NCBI RefSeq assembly: GCF_000403785.1 | Contig: NZ_APHJ01000021.1 | Coordinates: 558,001 to 622,000, forward strand | Direction of reading: 5' to 3' | Length of the DNA: 64,000 nucleotides | Source of the DNA: Gillisia sp. CAL575 | GTDB lineage: Bacteria; Bacteroidota; Bacteroidia; Flavobacteriales; Flavobacteriaceae | Shown: positions 26,468 through 34,879 of the stretch, piece after piece | Position numbering within the stretch: position 1 is the stretch's first letter | Layout of the letters: every line of letters begins with the position of its first letter | Program-made: the position numbers and the translations under genes | Notes under the pieces: generated by a model | Databases searched by the model: none | What the model was told of the DNA's origin: nothing | The model's input: the letters and a program-made list of their open reading frames with translations, nothing else

Positions 26468-26953
26468 TTAATTGGGAGTTTTTTCAATTCGGAAACCTAT
26501 TTCAGTGATCCCTTTAAGATTTTCTATACCTTTTTCGTTTCCATTCTTACGCATAGCATGCTGAAGGGAAACCTTATATTTTCCTGATTCTGGGAACTTA
26601 ACCTGCTCTTTATACCAGAGTTTATTTTCTTTTACATCAGCAAATCCTTCGCCAAGCCATTTACCATTTGGAGCTGCCATTTCATATTCCAATGTATCTG
26701 TAATCACTTTACCCTGTGGGAACTGGATCTCTGAAATCAAAAAAAGGTTACTATACTCCAAATCATTATTATTTCTAACATTGATAAACAAATTATAGCT
26801 TTGTAAAGTATCTATGTTTTTAAGAGTAAACGTTAAAACTGAATCTTTATTCCATTGATTAGGAAGACTTTTATATTCGTCGAACACACGTTCTTTATCG
26901 CAGCCAATAAAAACAACAGCCAATAAAAAAATCAATAAAAAGGATCTAGTCAT
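26468..26953 (-). CDS. gldH: Gliding motility lipoprotein GldH
   Basis: 161 residues beginning MTRSFLLIFLLAVVFIGC with a lipobox (FIGC) and the GldH-like sequence DKERVFDEYKSLPNQWNKDS. GldH is one of the Gld lipoproteins required for gliding and chitin use in Flavobacterium johnsoniae. The start ATG overlaps the stop of the upstream RicT-like gene (ATGACTAG), which supports this start over an in-frame one 132 nt earlier. Confidence 0.9.
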   Translation of the reverse strand: MTRSFLLIFLLAVVFIGCDKERVFDEYKSLPNQWNKDSVLTFTLKNIDTLQSYNLFINVRNNNDLEYSNLFLISEIQFPQGKVITDTLEYEMAAPNGKWLGEGFADVKENKLWYKEQVKFPESGKYKVSLQHAMRKNGNEKGIENLKGITEIGFRIEKTPN

Positions 26954-28112
26954 TATTGGACGGTTTTCCTTTTTTACGTTTATTTTTTCTTCGTTTCTTA
27001 GTATTTGTTGATTTTGGTGTATCAAACCTGGTAAGACTATCTTGACCAACAACATTGGTGTAATCTGTTTTTGAGGCTTTTTCAACCTCTATTAAAACTT
27101 CATATTCCTCTAAACTAGCGATAGTTTCTTTTGCAATGTTGGCTTTCACAATCTTGGATGCCTGCTCTGCAGTTAGTTTATGCCAATTCATCCATTCGCC
27201 TTCATAAGCATACCAAAGCACCCCTTGGAAAATGTCTATTTTTTGGCAAACAGCTGTTCCTTTTTTAGTATAAAGTTTAGTGTCTGTTTTCGGGAAAACT
27301 TTTAGTGCATCTAAATAAGTGTCTAACTCGTAATTTAAACAACATTTCAACTTCCCACATTGACCCGCTAATTTTTGGGGATTCAAAGATAATTGTTGAT
27401 ATCTCGCTGCAGAAGTGTTTACAGATCTAAAATCTGTTAACCATGTGGAACAACATAATTCTCTCCCACAAGACCCAATTCCACCTAACCTAGCTGCTTC
27501 CTGACGGAATCCAATTTGGCGCATTTCTATACGAGTATTAAATTCTCGTGCAAACTCCTTAATTAACTGACGGAAATCTACTCGCTCTTCTGCGGTATAA
27601 TAAAAAGTGGCTTTAGAACCATCCCCCTGGAATTCAATATCACTTATTTTCATGCGAAGATCTAGCCTAATAGCTATTTCTCTAGCACGAACCTTCATTT
27701 TATCTTCTTTATCTCTTGCTTCTTGCCAAACATCTATATCTCTTTGGGAAGCTTTTCTATATATTTTAAGTACCTCTTCACTATCCTCTTTAACTTTCTT
27801 CTTTTTCATTTGAACTCTTACCAATTCTCCGGTAAGGGTTACTACACCAACATCATGACCTGGTGAAGCTTCTGTAGCAACTACATCTCCAATGCTTAAA
27901 GTTAAATTTTCTGGATTATGAAAAAACTGCTTCCTGCCATTTTTAAATCGAATCTCAACACAGTTAAAAGGCTCTACCCCATTTGGTAAAGTCATATTAG
28001 CAAGCCAATCAAAAACAGTTAATTTATTACATCCATCAGAACCACAGGTTCCGTTATTTTTACATCCTTTTGGCTGACCATCTTTCCCGGTCGCGCAAGT
28101 GCTACATCCCAT
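26946..28112 (-). CDS. ricT: PSP1 domain protein, RicT-like iron-sulfur regulatory subunit
   Basis: 389 residues from the ATG at 28112 (MGCSTCATGKDGQPKGCKNN). The N-terminal 30 residues hold six cysteines, and a PSP1 domain follows with CGRELCCSTWL and KLKCCLNYE motifs. In Bacillus, RicT (YaaT) forms a complex with RicA and RicF carrying iron-sulfur clusters and stimulates RNA maturation. The C-terminal 30 residues are strongly basic (KKRRKNKRKKGKPSNND). An in-frame start 66 nt upstream adds a non-typical leader and is not preferred. Confidence 0.85.
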   Translation of the reverse strand: MGCSTCATGKDGQPKGCKNNGTCGSDGCNKLTVFDWLANMTLPNGVEPFNCVEIRFKNGRKQFFHNPENLTLSIGDVVATEASPGHDVGVVTLTGELVRVQMKKKKVKEDSEEVLKIYRKASQRDIDVWQEARDKEDKMKVRAREIAIRLDLRMKISDIEFQGDGSKATFYYTAEERVDFRQLIKEFAREFNTRIEMRQIGFRQEAARLGGIGSCGRELCCSTWLTDFRSVNTSAARYQQLSLNPQKLAGQCGKLKCCLNYELDTYLDALKVFPKTDTKLYTKKGTAVCQKIDIFQGVLWYAYEGEWMNWHKLTAEQASKIVKANIAKETIASLEEYEVLIEVEKASKTDYTNVVGQDSLTRFDTPKSTNTKKRRKNKRKKGKPSNND

Positions 28113-28229
28113 ACTATATATATTGAAAACCCTAACAAAACAAGGCTTGTTGGATTTGGAGTTATTATTAATTCTCAAAAAGTAAATATACCAATATTTA
28201 TTGGTCTCGTGGAAATTCCCCCAGATTAC

Positions 28230-29261
28230 TTAATGCTTATACTTTAAGACTTCTGACCTTCCTTTTTTAAAGATTTTATTGCTATTTGGTATCCCTTTTC
28301 TTAGTGCTTTTTGCTCTTCAAAAGGGAGTGCATTTATTTCCTTACACGTGTTAGAGCAGCATGTATCCATTGATTTAGAACATTCTTCGCACTGAATAAA
28401 TAACAAATGGCAGGCTTCATTCGCGCAGTTCACATGTGTATCACAAGCTTTTCCGCATTGATGGCAATTGGAAATAACTTCATCTGTAATGCGCTCCCCT
28501 CGTCTATGATCAAAAACGAAGTTTTTACCCACAAATTTATTTTCCAAAGATAGATTTTCAACCTGTCTGGCATACTCAATAATACCACCTTCTAACTGAA
28601 AAACCTTTTTGAAACCTTTGTGTTTATAATATGCACTAGCTTTCTCACATCTAATTCCTCCAGTACAATACATTACCAGATTTTTGTCTTCTTTATGTTC
28701 TTTTAGATCTTCTTCAATAATAGATAAAGAATCTCTAAAAGTATCCACATCTGGAGTGATAGCCCCTTTAAAATGGCCTATTTCACTCTCATAATGATTA
28801 CGCATATCAACCAAAATAGTGTCGGGATCATTAAGAAGCTCATTAAATTTATCGGCATCAACATGCACCCCTTTATTGGTGACATCGAAGCTTTCGTCTT
28901 CCAAACCATCTGCAACGATCTTATCTCTAACTTTCACTTTAAGCTTGAGAAAAGATTTTAAATCATGCTCAATAGCAATATTCAGTCTTATGGTCTCAAG
29001 AAAATAAATGCTATCTAAAAATTCTTTAAATTCATCGAATTTCTTTGCTGGAACGGAAAGTTGCGCATTTATACCTTCTTGGGCAACATAGATCCGTCCA
29101 AGAACCTCCATTGCATCCCAGGCAATAAAAAGATAATTTCTAAATAATTTTGGATTTCCAATTTTGGCGTAGGCGTAAAAAGAAAGTGTTAACCGGTCTT
29201 CCCCGGCTTCCTCGATAAGAGTAGCTCTTTCCTTTGCGCTTAGTTTATTGTACAGTTGCAT
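28230..29261 (-). CDS. trhO: Oxygen-dependent tRNA uridine(34) hydroxylase TrhO (rhodanese-related)
   Basis: 343 residues. The N-terminal domain (about 25-110) is followed by a rhodanese domain (about 130-225) with the active-site loop VMYCTGGIRCEKAS. The C-terminal region is cysteine-rich (CHQCGKACDTHVNC...CCSNTC) as in YceA/TrhO. The enzyme forms 5-hydroxyuridine at the tRNA wobble position. A complete promoter and a terminator lie just upstream. Confidence 0.93.
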   Translation of the reverse strand: MQLYNKLSAKERATLIEEAGEDRLTLSFYAYAKIGNPKLFRNYLFIAWDAMEVLGRIYVAQEGINAQLSVPAKKFDEFKEFLDSIYFLETIRLNIAIEHDLKSFLKLKVKVRDKIVADGLEDESFDVTNKGVHVDADKFNELLNDPDTILVDMRNHYESEIGHFKGAITPDVDTFRDSLSIIEEDLKEHKEDKNLVMYCTGGIRCEKASAYYKHKGFKKVFQLEGGIIEYARQVENLSLENKFVGKNFVFDHRRGERITDEVISNCHQCGKACDTHVNCANEACHLLFIQCEECSKSMDTCCSNTCKEINALPFEEQKALRKGIPNSNKIFKKGRSEVLKYKH

Positions 29262-29298
29262 GCTATACTAATATTTTAAGTTTAAAGAATAATTTTTG

Positions 29299-29327
29299 CA
29301 AAGGTAAAACATTAAAGTCAAGCACAA
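29299..29327 (-). promoter_or_regulatory. trhO promoter (TTG-N18-TACCTTTG)
   Basis: On the minus strand TTG (29327-29325), an 18-nt spacer and TACCTTTG (29306-29299) match the Bacteroidota promoter exactly. The start codon is 38 nt downstream. The terminator at 29329-29361 abuts it upstream, so trhO is insulated from any transcript coming from recA's side. Confidence 0.75.
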
Positions 29328-29328
29328 A

Positions 29329-29361
29329 AAAATGCCTTGAAATTCATTTTTCAAGGCATTT
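29329..29361. terminator. Strong bidirectional hairpin between divergent trhO and recA
   Basis: Arms around ATGCCTTGAA (to 29342) and TTCAAGGCAT (from 29350) with a 7-nt loop; T-runs follow on both strands (seven leftward, eight rightward). Neither flanking gene is transcribed towards it, so it must serve a further transcript in the 29362-29628 interval or act as an insulator. Confidence 0.9.
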
Positions 29362-29412
29362 TTTTTGAATGGCTAATTCGTTATTTAAAATTTTAATTTT
29401 TCGTTAAAACAA

Positions 29413-29484
29413 TTAAATAACGTTATCCACCATCAACTCTAACATTTCTAACCCCAAGTATAGAAACGCCAGAATCAACTCCAT
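29413..29484 (-). CDS. Possible tiny hydrophobic peptide (23 aa), trhO-recA interval
   Basis: ATG at 29484-29482, TAA at 29415-29413. The peptide starts MELILAFLYLGLEMLELM and is hydrophobic and acidic. Its stop codon lies in a 10-bp inverted repeat (29379-29388, 29413-29422), and the terminator at 29329-29361 is 51 bp further on. A weak -7-like TAAGTTTA sits 8 nt before the start. A reading frame of this length can arise by chance, so the whole unit may equally be a non-coding RNA. The 367-bp gap between trhO and recA has no other gene. Confidence 0.2.
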   Translation of the reverse strand: MELILAFLYLGLEMLELMVDNVI

Positions 29485-29573
29485 TCAAGATTAAACTTAT
29501 TTATATAAAACGCATAGTTATTGGTCTTACTATAAATAAGATGTAGATTATACAAAAAGGTTGCGTGTTAAAA

Positions 29574-29604
29574 TTGTAGTGAATGAAAACTTGTACTATT
29601 TTAG
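29574..29604 (+). promoter_or_regulatory. recA promoter (TTG-N20-TATTTTAG)
   Basis: TTG at 29574-29576, a 20-nt spacer and TATTTTAG at 29597-29604, one mismatch from TAnnTTTG. The recA start lies 24 nt downstream. I saw no obvious LexA-type palindrome in this interval. Confidence 0.55.
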
Positions 29605-29628
29605 CAGCACGCAAATAAAAAAGAAGAA

Positions 29629-30645
29629 ATGAGCAACGAAAAAGAAAAAGAAGCAAAGTTAAAAGCCCTGAAGCTTACCTTAGATAAGATGGATAAAACT
29701 TATGGAAAGGGAACGGTAATGAAAATGAGCGACCAAGCGGTTTCTGATGTAGAAGCTATTTCCACTGGATCTTTAGGTCTTAATGTTGCCTTAGGTGTTG
29801 GCGGATATCCAAGAGGAAGAGTAATAGAGATCTACGGTCCAGAATCTTCCGGAAAAACAACTCTTACACTTCATGCCATTGCTGAAGCTCAAAAAGCGGG
29901 AGGTATTGCCGCATTTATTGATGCAGAACACGCATTTGATAGAACGTATGCTGGAAATCTTGGTGTAGATATTGAAAATTTAATTATCTCTCAACCAGAT
30001 AACGGAGAACAAGCGCTAGAAATAACCGATAATTTAATTCGCTCTGGTGCTATAGACATTATAGTGATAGATTCTGTTGCTGCACTTACTCCTAAAAGTG
30101 AGATTGAAGGGGAAATGGGTGATTCTAAGATGGGATTGCATGCACGACTAATGTCTCAAGCACTTAGGAAACTTACTGCGAGCATTAGCAAAACCAATTG
30201 TACTGTAATATTTATTAACCAACTTAGAGAGAAAATTGGAGTAATGTTTGGGAATCCCGAAACAACTACTGGAGGAAATGCTCTTAAGTTCTATGCTTCT
30301 GTAAGATTGGATATAAGAAGATCTACTCAGATAAAAGATAGCAACAGTAATGTGTTGGGTAATAAAACTCGTGTAAAGGTTGTTAAAAATAAAGTTGCAC
30401 CTCCTTTTAGAATGGCAGAGTTTGATATTATGTACGGAGAAGGAATTTCTAAAATTGGAGAAATTATAGACATAGGAGTAGATTATGAGATCATTAAAAA
30501 AAGTGGTTCATGGTTTAGTTATGAAGAAACTAAGTTAGGCCAAGGTCGTGATGCTGTTAAAGCAATCCTTAAAGATAATCCAGACCTAATGGATGAGTTG
30601 GAAGTGAAAATTACAAATGCAATTAAAATTGCAAAGGAGCAATAA
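29629..30645 (+). CDS. recA: Recombinase RecA
   Basis: 338 residues. Strand-exchange protein of homologous recombination and DNA damage signalling. Walker A GPESSGKT spans residues 70-77; the family motifs [22 protein letters not shown] and [22 protein letters not shown] are intact (shown here in part). The C-terminus is somewhat shorter and less acidic than in E. coli, normal for Bacteroidota. Stand-alone gene with promoter and terminator. Confidence 0.98.
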   Translation: MSNEKEKEAKLKALKLTLDKMDKTYGKGTVMKMSDQAVSDVEAISTGSLGLNVALGVGGYPRGRVIEIYGPESSGKTTLTLHAIAEAQKAGGIAAFIDAEHAFDRTYAGNLGVDIENLIISQPDNGEQALEITDNLIRSGAIDIIVIDSVAALTPKSEIEGEMGDSKMGLHARLMSQALRKLTASISKTNCTVIFINQLREKIGVMFGNPETTTGGNALKFYASVRLDIRRSTQIKDSNSNVLGNKTRVKVVKNKVAPPFRMAEFDIMYGEGISKIGEIIDIGVDYEIIKKSGSWFSYEETKLGQGRDAVKAILKDNPDLMDELEVKITNAIKIAKEQ

Positions 30646-30667
30646 ACTGCATTTTTAAAGACTTTTA

Positions 30668-30697
30668 AAAAAAAACCCGCAATTGTGGGTTTTTTTT
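30668..30697 (+). terminator. recA terminator
   Basis: AAAAAACCCGC / GTGGGTTTTTTTT hairpin with an AATT loop (G-U pair in the stem), beginning 22 bp after the recA stop and followed by T residues. Confidence 0.88.
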
Positions 30698-30771
30698 ATG
30701 TTTATACGCAACCCTTTAGCTAAAAACGCATCTGTAAACTATAGAACCTGTAAGGTTTGATGGTTATTAAT

Positions 30772-31191
30772 ATGAAAAGACTACTGTTATTTACACTTGT
30801 TGCTTCCTTAATTTTAGGTTGTTCAAAAGATGATGGTGATTCTTTAAATCAGGAATTAGTTTCAACAATAGCTGTAAACATCCCAGATAGTTTGAAAACC
30901 GGACAGTCTTACGTGTTTGATGTTCTTTATAGAAAAACGACTAATTGTCATTATTTTTCGGGATTTGATGTCTCTAAAAATGTGAATACGATTGTTGTTG
31001 GTGTTGTAAACAATTACAGTTCAGTTATTAATAATTGTAGTACAAACGGAAATTTACAGGAAACAGCAAAATTAAATTTTGTTGTAGAACGGGAGGATTT
31101 TTATATCTTTAAGTTCTGGCAGGGAAAATCTTCAGTAGGTGAAGACATTTTTTTAACAAAAGAGGTTCCAATTAGTTCGTCAGGATTATAA
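30772..31191 (+). CDS. Small lipoprotein of unknown function
   Basis: 139 residues from the ATG at 30772 (MKRLLLFTLVASLILGC, lipobox ILGC, then SKDDGD). In-frame codons TTG and ATG 12-15 nt upstream are weaker starts. The body (about 30-139) reads as a beta-sandwich of unknown function with two central cysteines (NNCSTNG and TTNCHYF) that could form a disulfide. It precedes an ECF sigma factor gene by 23 bp and may share its transcript. Confidence 0.7.
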   Translation: MKRLLLFTLVASLILGCSKDDGDSLNQELVSTIAVNIPDSLKTGQSYVFDVLYRKTTNCHYFSGFDVSKNVNTIVVGVVNNYSSVINNCSTNGNLQETAKLNFVVEREDFYIFKFWQGKSSVGEDIFLTKEVPISSSGL

Positions 31192-31214
31192 ATATTAACA
31201 AATTACCCCAACTA

Positions 31215-31757
31215 TTGAGTTTAGAAAAACTCATACATAACTGTAAGAAACAGGATATTAAAGCGCAGGAACAATTGTATAGGCTATACGCCAATAAGTT
31301 GTTTTCTGTTTGTTTAAAATATTCTAATAGCTACCAGCAGGCTGAAGACAATCTGCAGGATGGCTTTATTATAATATTCAATAAAATCAAACAGTATCAG
31401 GATAAAGGTTCTTTTGAAGGTTGGATGAAGCGTATTATGATTAATAACACTCTTCAGAAATATAGAAAACAAACGGTTTTTGAAATTGTTAATGAAGAAC
31501 ATCTAAAAGAACCAGAAGTAGAAATTGATGATGAATTAGTTTCCGTAGATTATTTATTAAAGATTATACAAGAACTGCCAGATAGATATAGGCAGGTATT
31601 TAATTTTTATGCATTAGATGGATATTCTCATAAAGAAATAGCAGAAATGATGCAAATCTCGGTAGGTACGTCTAAATCTAATTTAGCCAGAGCACGAATT
31701 ATATTAAAAGAAAAGATTGAGGCCAGTCAAATTATGCCTGCAGCCCAGTCTTATTGA
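31215..31757 (+). CDS. ECF-type RNA polymerase sigma-70 factor
   Basis: 180 residues with region 2 (KYSNSYQQAEDNLQDGFIII) and region 4 (LPDRYRQVFNFYALDGYSHK then EIAEMMQISVGTSKSNLARAR). The start is TTG at 31215; no ATG lies nearby in frame. It directs RNA polymerase to a small envelope-related regulon, as usual for such factors. The downstream gene begins 2 bp after its stop, so the pair is co-expressed. Confidence 0.9.
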   Translation: MSLEKLIHNCKKQDIKAQEQLYRLYANKLFSVCLKYSNSYQQAEDNLQDGFIIIFNKIKQYQDKGSFEGWMKRIMINNTLQKYRKQTVFEIVNEEHLKEPEVEIDDELVSVDYLLKIIQELPDRYRQVFNFYALDGYSHKEIAEMMQISVGTSKSNLARARIILKEKIEASQIMPAAQSY

Positions 31758-31759
31758 GA

Positions 31760-33085
31760 ATGGAGGAAAAAAAGCACATAGATAGAATTTTCCAAGAAAA
31801 ATTTAAGGATTTTGACGCTACTCCGCGCGAGGTGGTGTGGGAAAATATTTCTTCAAGATTAAATGAAAACAAAAGAAAGAATAGAATTTTACCTATTTGG
31901 TATAAAATTGCAGGTGTAGCTGCATTACTTGCATTATTCATTAATTATGCAAGTGGTTTATTCAAAAATACCACATCCAGTTCTCCATCTATATCTACAG
32001 TGGTTAGTGATGGTTCTTTAGATATTAGTTTAGCCTCCCAACAATACACCCAAAATATGATTAGATCTTCTATCATACTTAAGGCTATAATTCAGGACAC
32101 AAATAATAAACAAGCAGATAGAACTATAGTAACAAAAGGAAGGAGTATTGCTGAGAGCTCTAATTTAAAAGAAGAGCAAAGAAATACAAAAGTGATTTCT
32201 ATGGTTGCTAGTGATAAATATTCTTATAGAGATTTTAATACCACTGATGCAAGCGCTAGCATAGAAGAAAATAAAACTACTTTAGAGAGTAAAAAAGATC
32301 TTCCAATTCCATCTGAAAAAACTGAAGACATTTCTTTAGCAGAAAATACACTTTCAACCAAAAAAATTCGAGTGTCCACTATGGCGGCTCCAATTTATTA
32401 CGATAATCTTGGAAGCGGTACTTCTATAGATTCGCAATTTAAAAACAATGCGAGTAGTGGGGAGATATCAATCTCCTATGGAATTAATCTAGCCTACCAA
32501 ATTTCAGAGAAGATCAAAATAAGGTCTGGTATTAGTAAAGTAGATCTAAGTTATAATACAAATAACATTGCTTTCACCGCAGCTGTAAATCCTACGGCCT
32601 TAAGTAGTATTAATTATTCTGATGGAAATGTACCTAACTTCAGAATAGAAAATAGAACAGTTAGACAGTTTAGTAATTTAACTGCCTCTGCAGAATTCAA
32701 TCGCGCTAGTTTGGCATCACCAACTGCTGGATATTTAAATCAGAAATTAGGCTTTATAGAAGTGCCTCTGGAAATAGAATATGTTATTATAGACAAAAAA
32801 ATAGGGTTAAATATTATTGGTGGGGGTAGTACTTTATTCCTTAATAATAATATGATCTCCTTAAATTCTTCAGACTTTTCCACAAACCTTGGGGAAGCCA
32901 ATAATCTAAATAATATAAGTTTTACTACAAATCTTGGAGTTGGATTAGATTATAACATTTCTCCTCAGTTTCAATTGAATTTTGAACCAATTTTTAAGTA
33001 TCAGCTAAATACTTTTACCAAAACTACAGGAAGTGTAAATCCGTATTATTTTGGTGTGTATTCTGGATTTAGTTTCAAATTCTAG
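31760..33085 (+). CDS. Membrane-anchored protein with C-terminal beta-barrel, partner of the sigma factor
   Basis: 441 residues from ATG 31760. Residues 1-40 are polar and would be cytoplasmic; one hydrophobic helix follows (WYKIAGVAALLALFINYASG, about 46-66). A low-complexity serine/threonine-rich linker (about 70-205) leads to an outer-membrane-like beta-barrel (about 215-441, ending YYFGVYSGFSFKF with the aromatic terminus typical of barrels). The N-terminal part resembles the short anti-sigma segment encoded after flavobacterial sigma factors. Function is inferred from position. Confidence 0.72.
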   Translation: MEEKKHIDRIFQEKFKDFDATPREVVWENISSRLNENKRKNRILPIWYKIAGVAALLALFINYASGLFKNTTSSSPSISTVVSDGSLDISLASQQYTQNMIRSSIILKAIIQDTNNKQADRTIVTKGRSIAESSNLKEEQRNTKVISMVASDKYSYRDFNTTDASASIEENKTTLESKKDLPIPSEKTEDISLAENTLSTKKIRVSTMAAPIYYDNLGSGTSIDSQFKNNASSGEISISYGINLAYQISEKIKIRSGISKVDLSYNTNNIAFTAAVNPTALSSINYSDGNVPNFRIENRTVRQFSNLTASAEFNRASLASPTAGYLNQKLGFIEVPLEIEYVIIDKKIGLNIIGGGSTLFLNNNMISLNSSDFSTNLGEANNLNNISFTTNLGVGLDYNISPQFQLNFEPIFKYQLNTFTKTTGSVNPYYFGVYSGFSFKF

Positions 33086-33097
33086 AAATTGAATAAC

Positions 33098-33838
33098 TTA
33101 TAAAGATGGATTTCTTAATTCATTTAAAACCACCTCATAAACCTCTTTTTTCAAATCCCTTTTGCCTTCTTGGGTCCGATTTACTGTAGGTATTATTTCG
33201 TGTACTTTTGCTCTCATAATTCCTGGACTACCAGAAAAGAAGGTGTAAGAAAAGCGTTTTTTGTTATCATGAAAGGTAATAGGCACAATAGGAATTTGAT
33301 GATCTATGGCCAATCTAAAAGCGCCGTCTTTAAATGCAACCAGTTCCCTAGCCTTATCCTCCGGCACTCCACCTTCTGGGAAAATACATATACTATTCCC
33401 TTGATTTAATCTTCGTTGACATTCCTTAAACACTCGCAGCCTACTTTGCAGGTTTCCCCTATCTACAACTATGCATGTTCGCTTATAGAAAAATCCAAAT
33501 AATGGTATTTTAGTAAGTTCTTTCTTTCCAACAAAAACAAAGGGATGATCTATCACGGCAAGCATCATCATGATATCTATAATCGAGGTATGGTTTGCAA
33601 CGAACATATAGCTTTCACCCTTTCTTAATGTGGCAGCATTCAATTTCTTCGGAATAAAACCCATTCCGTATAAAATAGATTTAGCCCAAATTCGGGTACA
33701 ATAGAAATATTGAGAATAAAATTTTTCTGAAGATGAAAAAACTAATAAAAAAGGAAGCATTACAATTATTGGAAGTCCCATAAGAATATAGAACCAGATT
33801 CTCCACAATGCAATTAAACCCGCTTTTAATATATTCAT
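33098..33838 (-). CDS. plsC: 1-acyl-sn-glycerol-3-phosphate acyltransferase
   Basis: 246 residues. Adds the second acyl chain to lysophosphatidic acid at the inner membrane. The HX4D motif is NHTSIIDIMM, and the substrate motif reads FPEGGVPEDK. Two hydrophobic segments at the N-terminus anchor the protein. Convergent with the upstream barrel gene and divergent from trpS, with its own promoter. Confidence 0.92.
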   Translation of the reverse strand: MNILKAGLIALWRIWFYILMGLPIIVMLPFLLVFSSSEKFYSQYFYCTRIWAKSILYGMGFIPKKLNAATLRKGESYMFVANHTSIIDIMMMLAVIDHPFVFVGKKELTKIPLFGFFYKRTCIVVDRGNLQSRLRVFKECQRRLNQGNSICIFPEGGVPEDKARELVAFKDGAFRLAIDHQIPIVPITFHDNKKRFSYTFFSGSPGIMRAKVHEIIPTVNRTQEGKRDLKKEVYEVVLNELRNPSL

Positions 33839-33843
33839 AGTTC

Positions 33844-33875
33844 CAAAAATACTAAAATGAATTAAGCGAATTCAA
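33844..33875 (-). promoter_or_regulatory. plsC promoter (TTG-N21-TATTTTTG)
   Basis: On the minus strand TTG (33875-33873) and TATTTTTG (33851-33844) are 21 nt apart, an exact fit. The -7 box ends 5 nt before the ATG at 33838, so the mRNA leader is minimal. Confidence 0.7.
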
Positions 33876-33884
33876 CAAAAGAAG

Positions 33885-33892
33885 TACCTTTG
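33885..33892 (+). promoter_or_regulatory. trpS -7 box (TACCTTTG)
   Basis: TACCTTTG matches TAnnTTTG and lies 18 nt before the trpS ATG. No TTG sits at the matching -33 distance. It forms a compact divergent promoter pair with plsC. Confidence 0.6.
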
Positions 33893-33910
33893 TGAAAATT
33901 TAAAAATTCC

Positions 33911-34879
33911 ATGGCAAGAATACTTACCGGCGTACAAAGTACGGGAACTCCCCACTTAGGAAATTTACTTGGAGCAATAATTCCAGCGATAGAAATGGCC
34001 AATAAGCCTGAAAATGAATCGTTTTTGTTTATTGCGAACCTTCATTCGCTAACCCAAATTAAAGATGCAGCATTGCTTAAAGAAAATACATATTCTACTG
34101 CAGCAACTTGGCTAGCGTTTGGTTTGGATATTGAAAAAACTGTTTTTTATAGACAGAGTGATATCCCCCAGGTAACTGAGCTTTCATGGTATTTAAGTTG
34201 CTTTTTTCCATACCAGCGATTAACGCTTGCCCATTCTTTCAAAGATAAAGCAGATAGGTTAGAAGATGTAAATTCTGGTTTGTTCTCTTATCCAATGCTA
34301 ATGGCAGCAGACATCCTTTTATATGATGCGGAAATTGTTCCAGTAGGGAAAGATCAATTGCAACATATAGAAATGACTAGAGATGTTGCTTCGAGATTTC
34401 ATGCGCAAATGGGTGAAACTTTTGTGATTCCTGAAGCTAAGGTGGAAGAACATTCTATGTACATACCTGGAACAGATGGTGCAAAAATGAGCAAGTCCAA
34501 GAATAATGTGATTAATTTATTCCAGACAGATAAAAAGTTAAGAAAACAAATCATGGGTATTGAAACTGATAGTACTCCCATGGAAGCTCCTAAAAATCCG
34601 GATACTTGTAATGTTTTTGCAATCTATAAATTATTGGGAGACAAAACCAAGGTTGAAGATTTAAGACAAAAGTATCTGGCTGGTAATTTTGGATATGGGC
34701 ATGCTAAGCAAGCCTTATATGAGCTAATAGTTGAAAAATATTCCACAGAACGAGAGAAATATACTTATTATATGAATAATTTGTCTGAAATAGATGCTGC
34801 TTTAGAAAAAGGAGCTGCAAAAGCTACAGAAGTTGCCAACACAGTTCTAGCAAAAGTAAGAACCAAATTAGGATATTAA
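33911..34879 (+). CDS. trpS: Tryptophan--tRNA ligase
   Basis: 322 residues. Class I synthetase. The HIGH-like motif reads PHLGNLLGA (about 13-21) and the KMSKS motif is GAKMSKSKNN. The TrpS-typical GKDQLQHIEMTRDVA sequence is also present. Its stop overlaps the convergent dprA stop by four bases. Confidence 0.97.
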   Translation: MARILTGVQSTGTPHLGNLLGAIIPAIEMANKPENESFLFIANLHSLTQIKDAALLKENTYSTAATWLAFGLDIEKTVFYRQSDIPQVTELSWYLSCFFPYQRLTLAHSFKDKADRLEDVNSGLFSYPMLMAADILLYDAEIVPVGKDQLQHIEMTRDVASRFHAQMGETFVIPEAKVEEHSMYIPGTDGAKMSKSKNNVINLFQTDKKLRKQIMGIETDSTPMEAPKNPDTCNVFAIYKLLGDKTKVEDLRQKYLAGNFGYGHAKQALYELIVEKYSTEREKYTYYMNNLSEIDAALEKGAAKATEVANTVLAKVRTKLGY

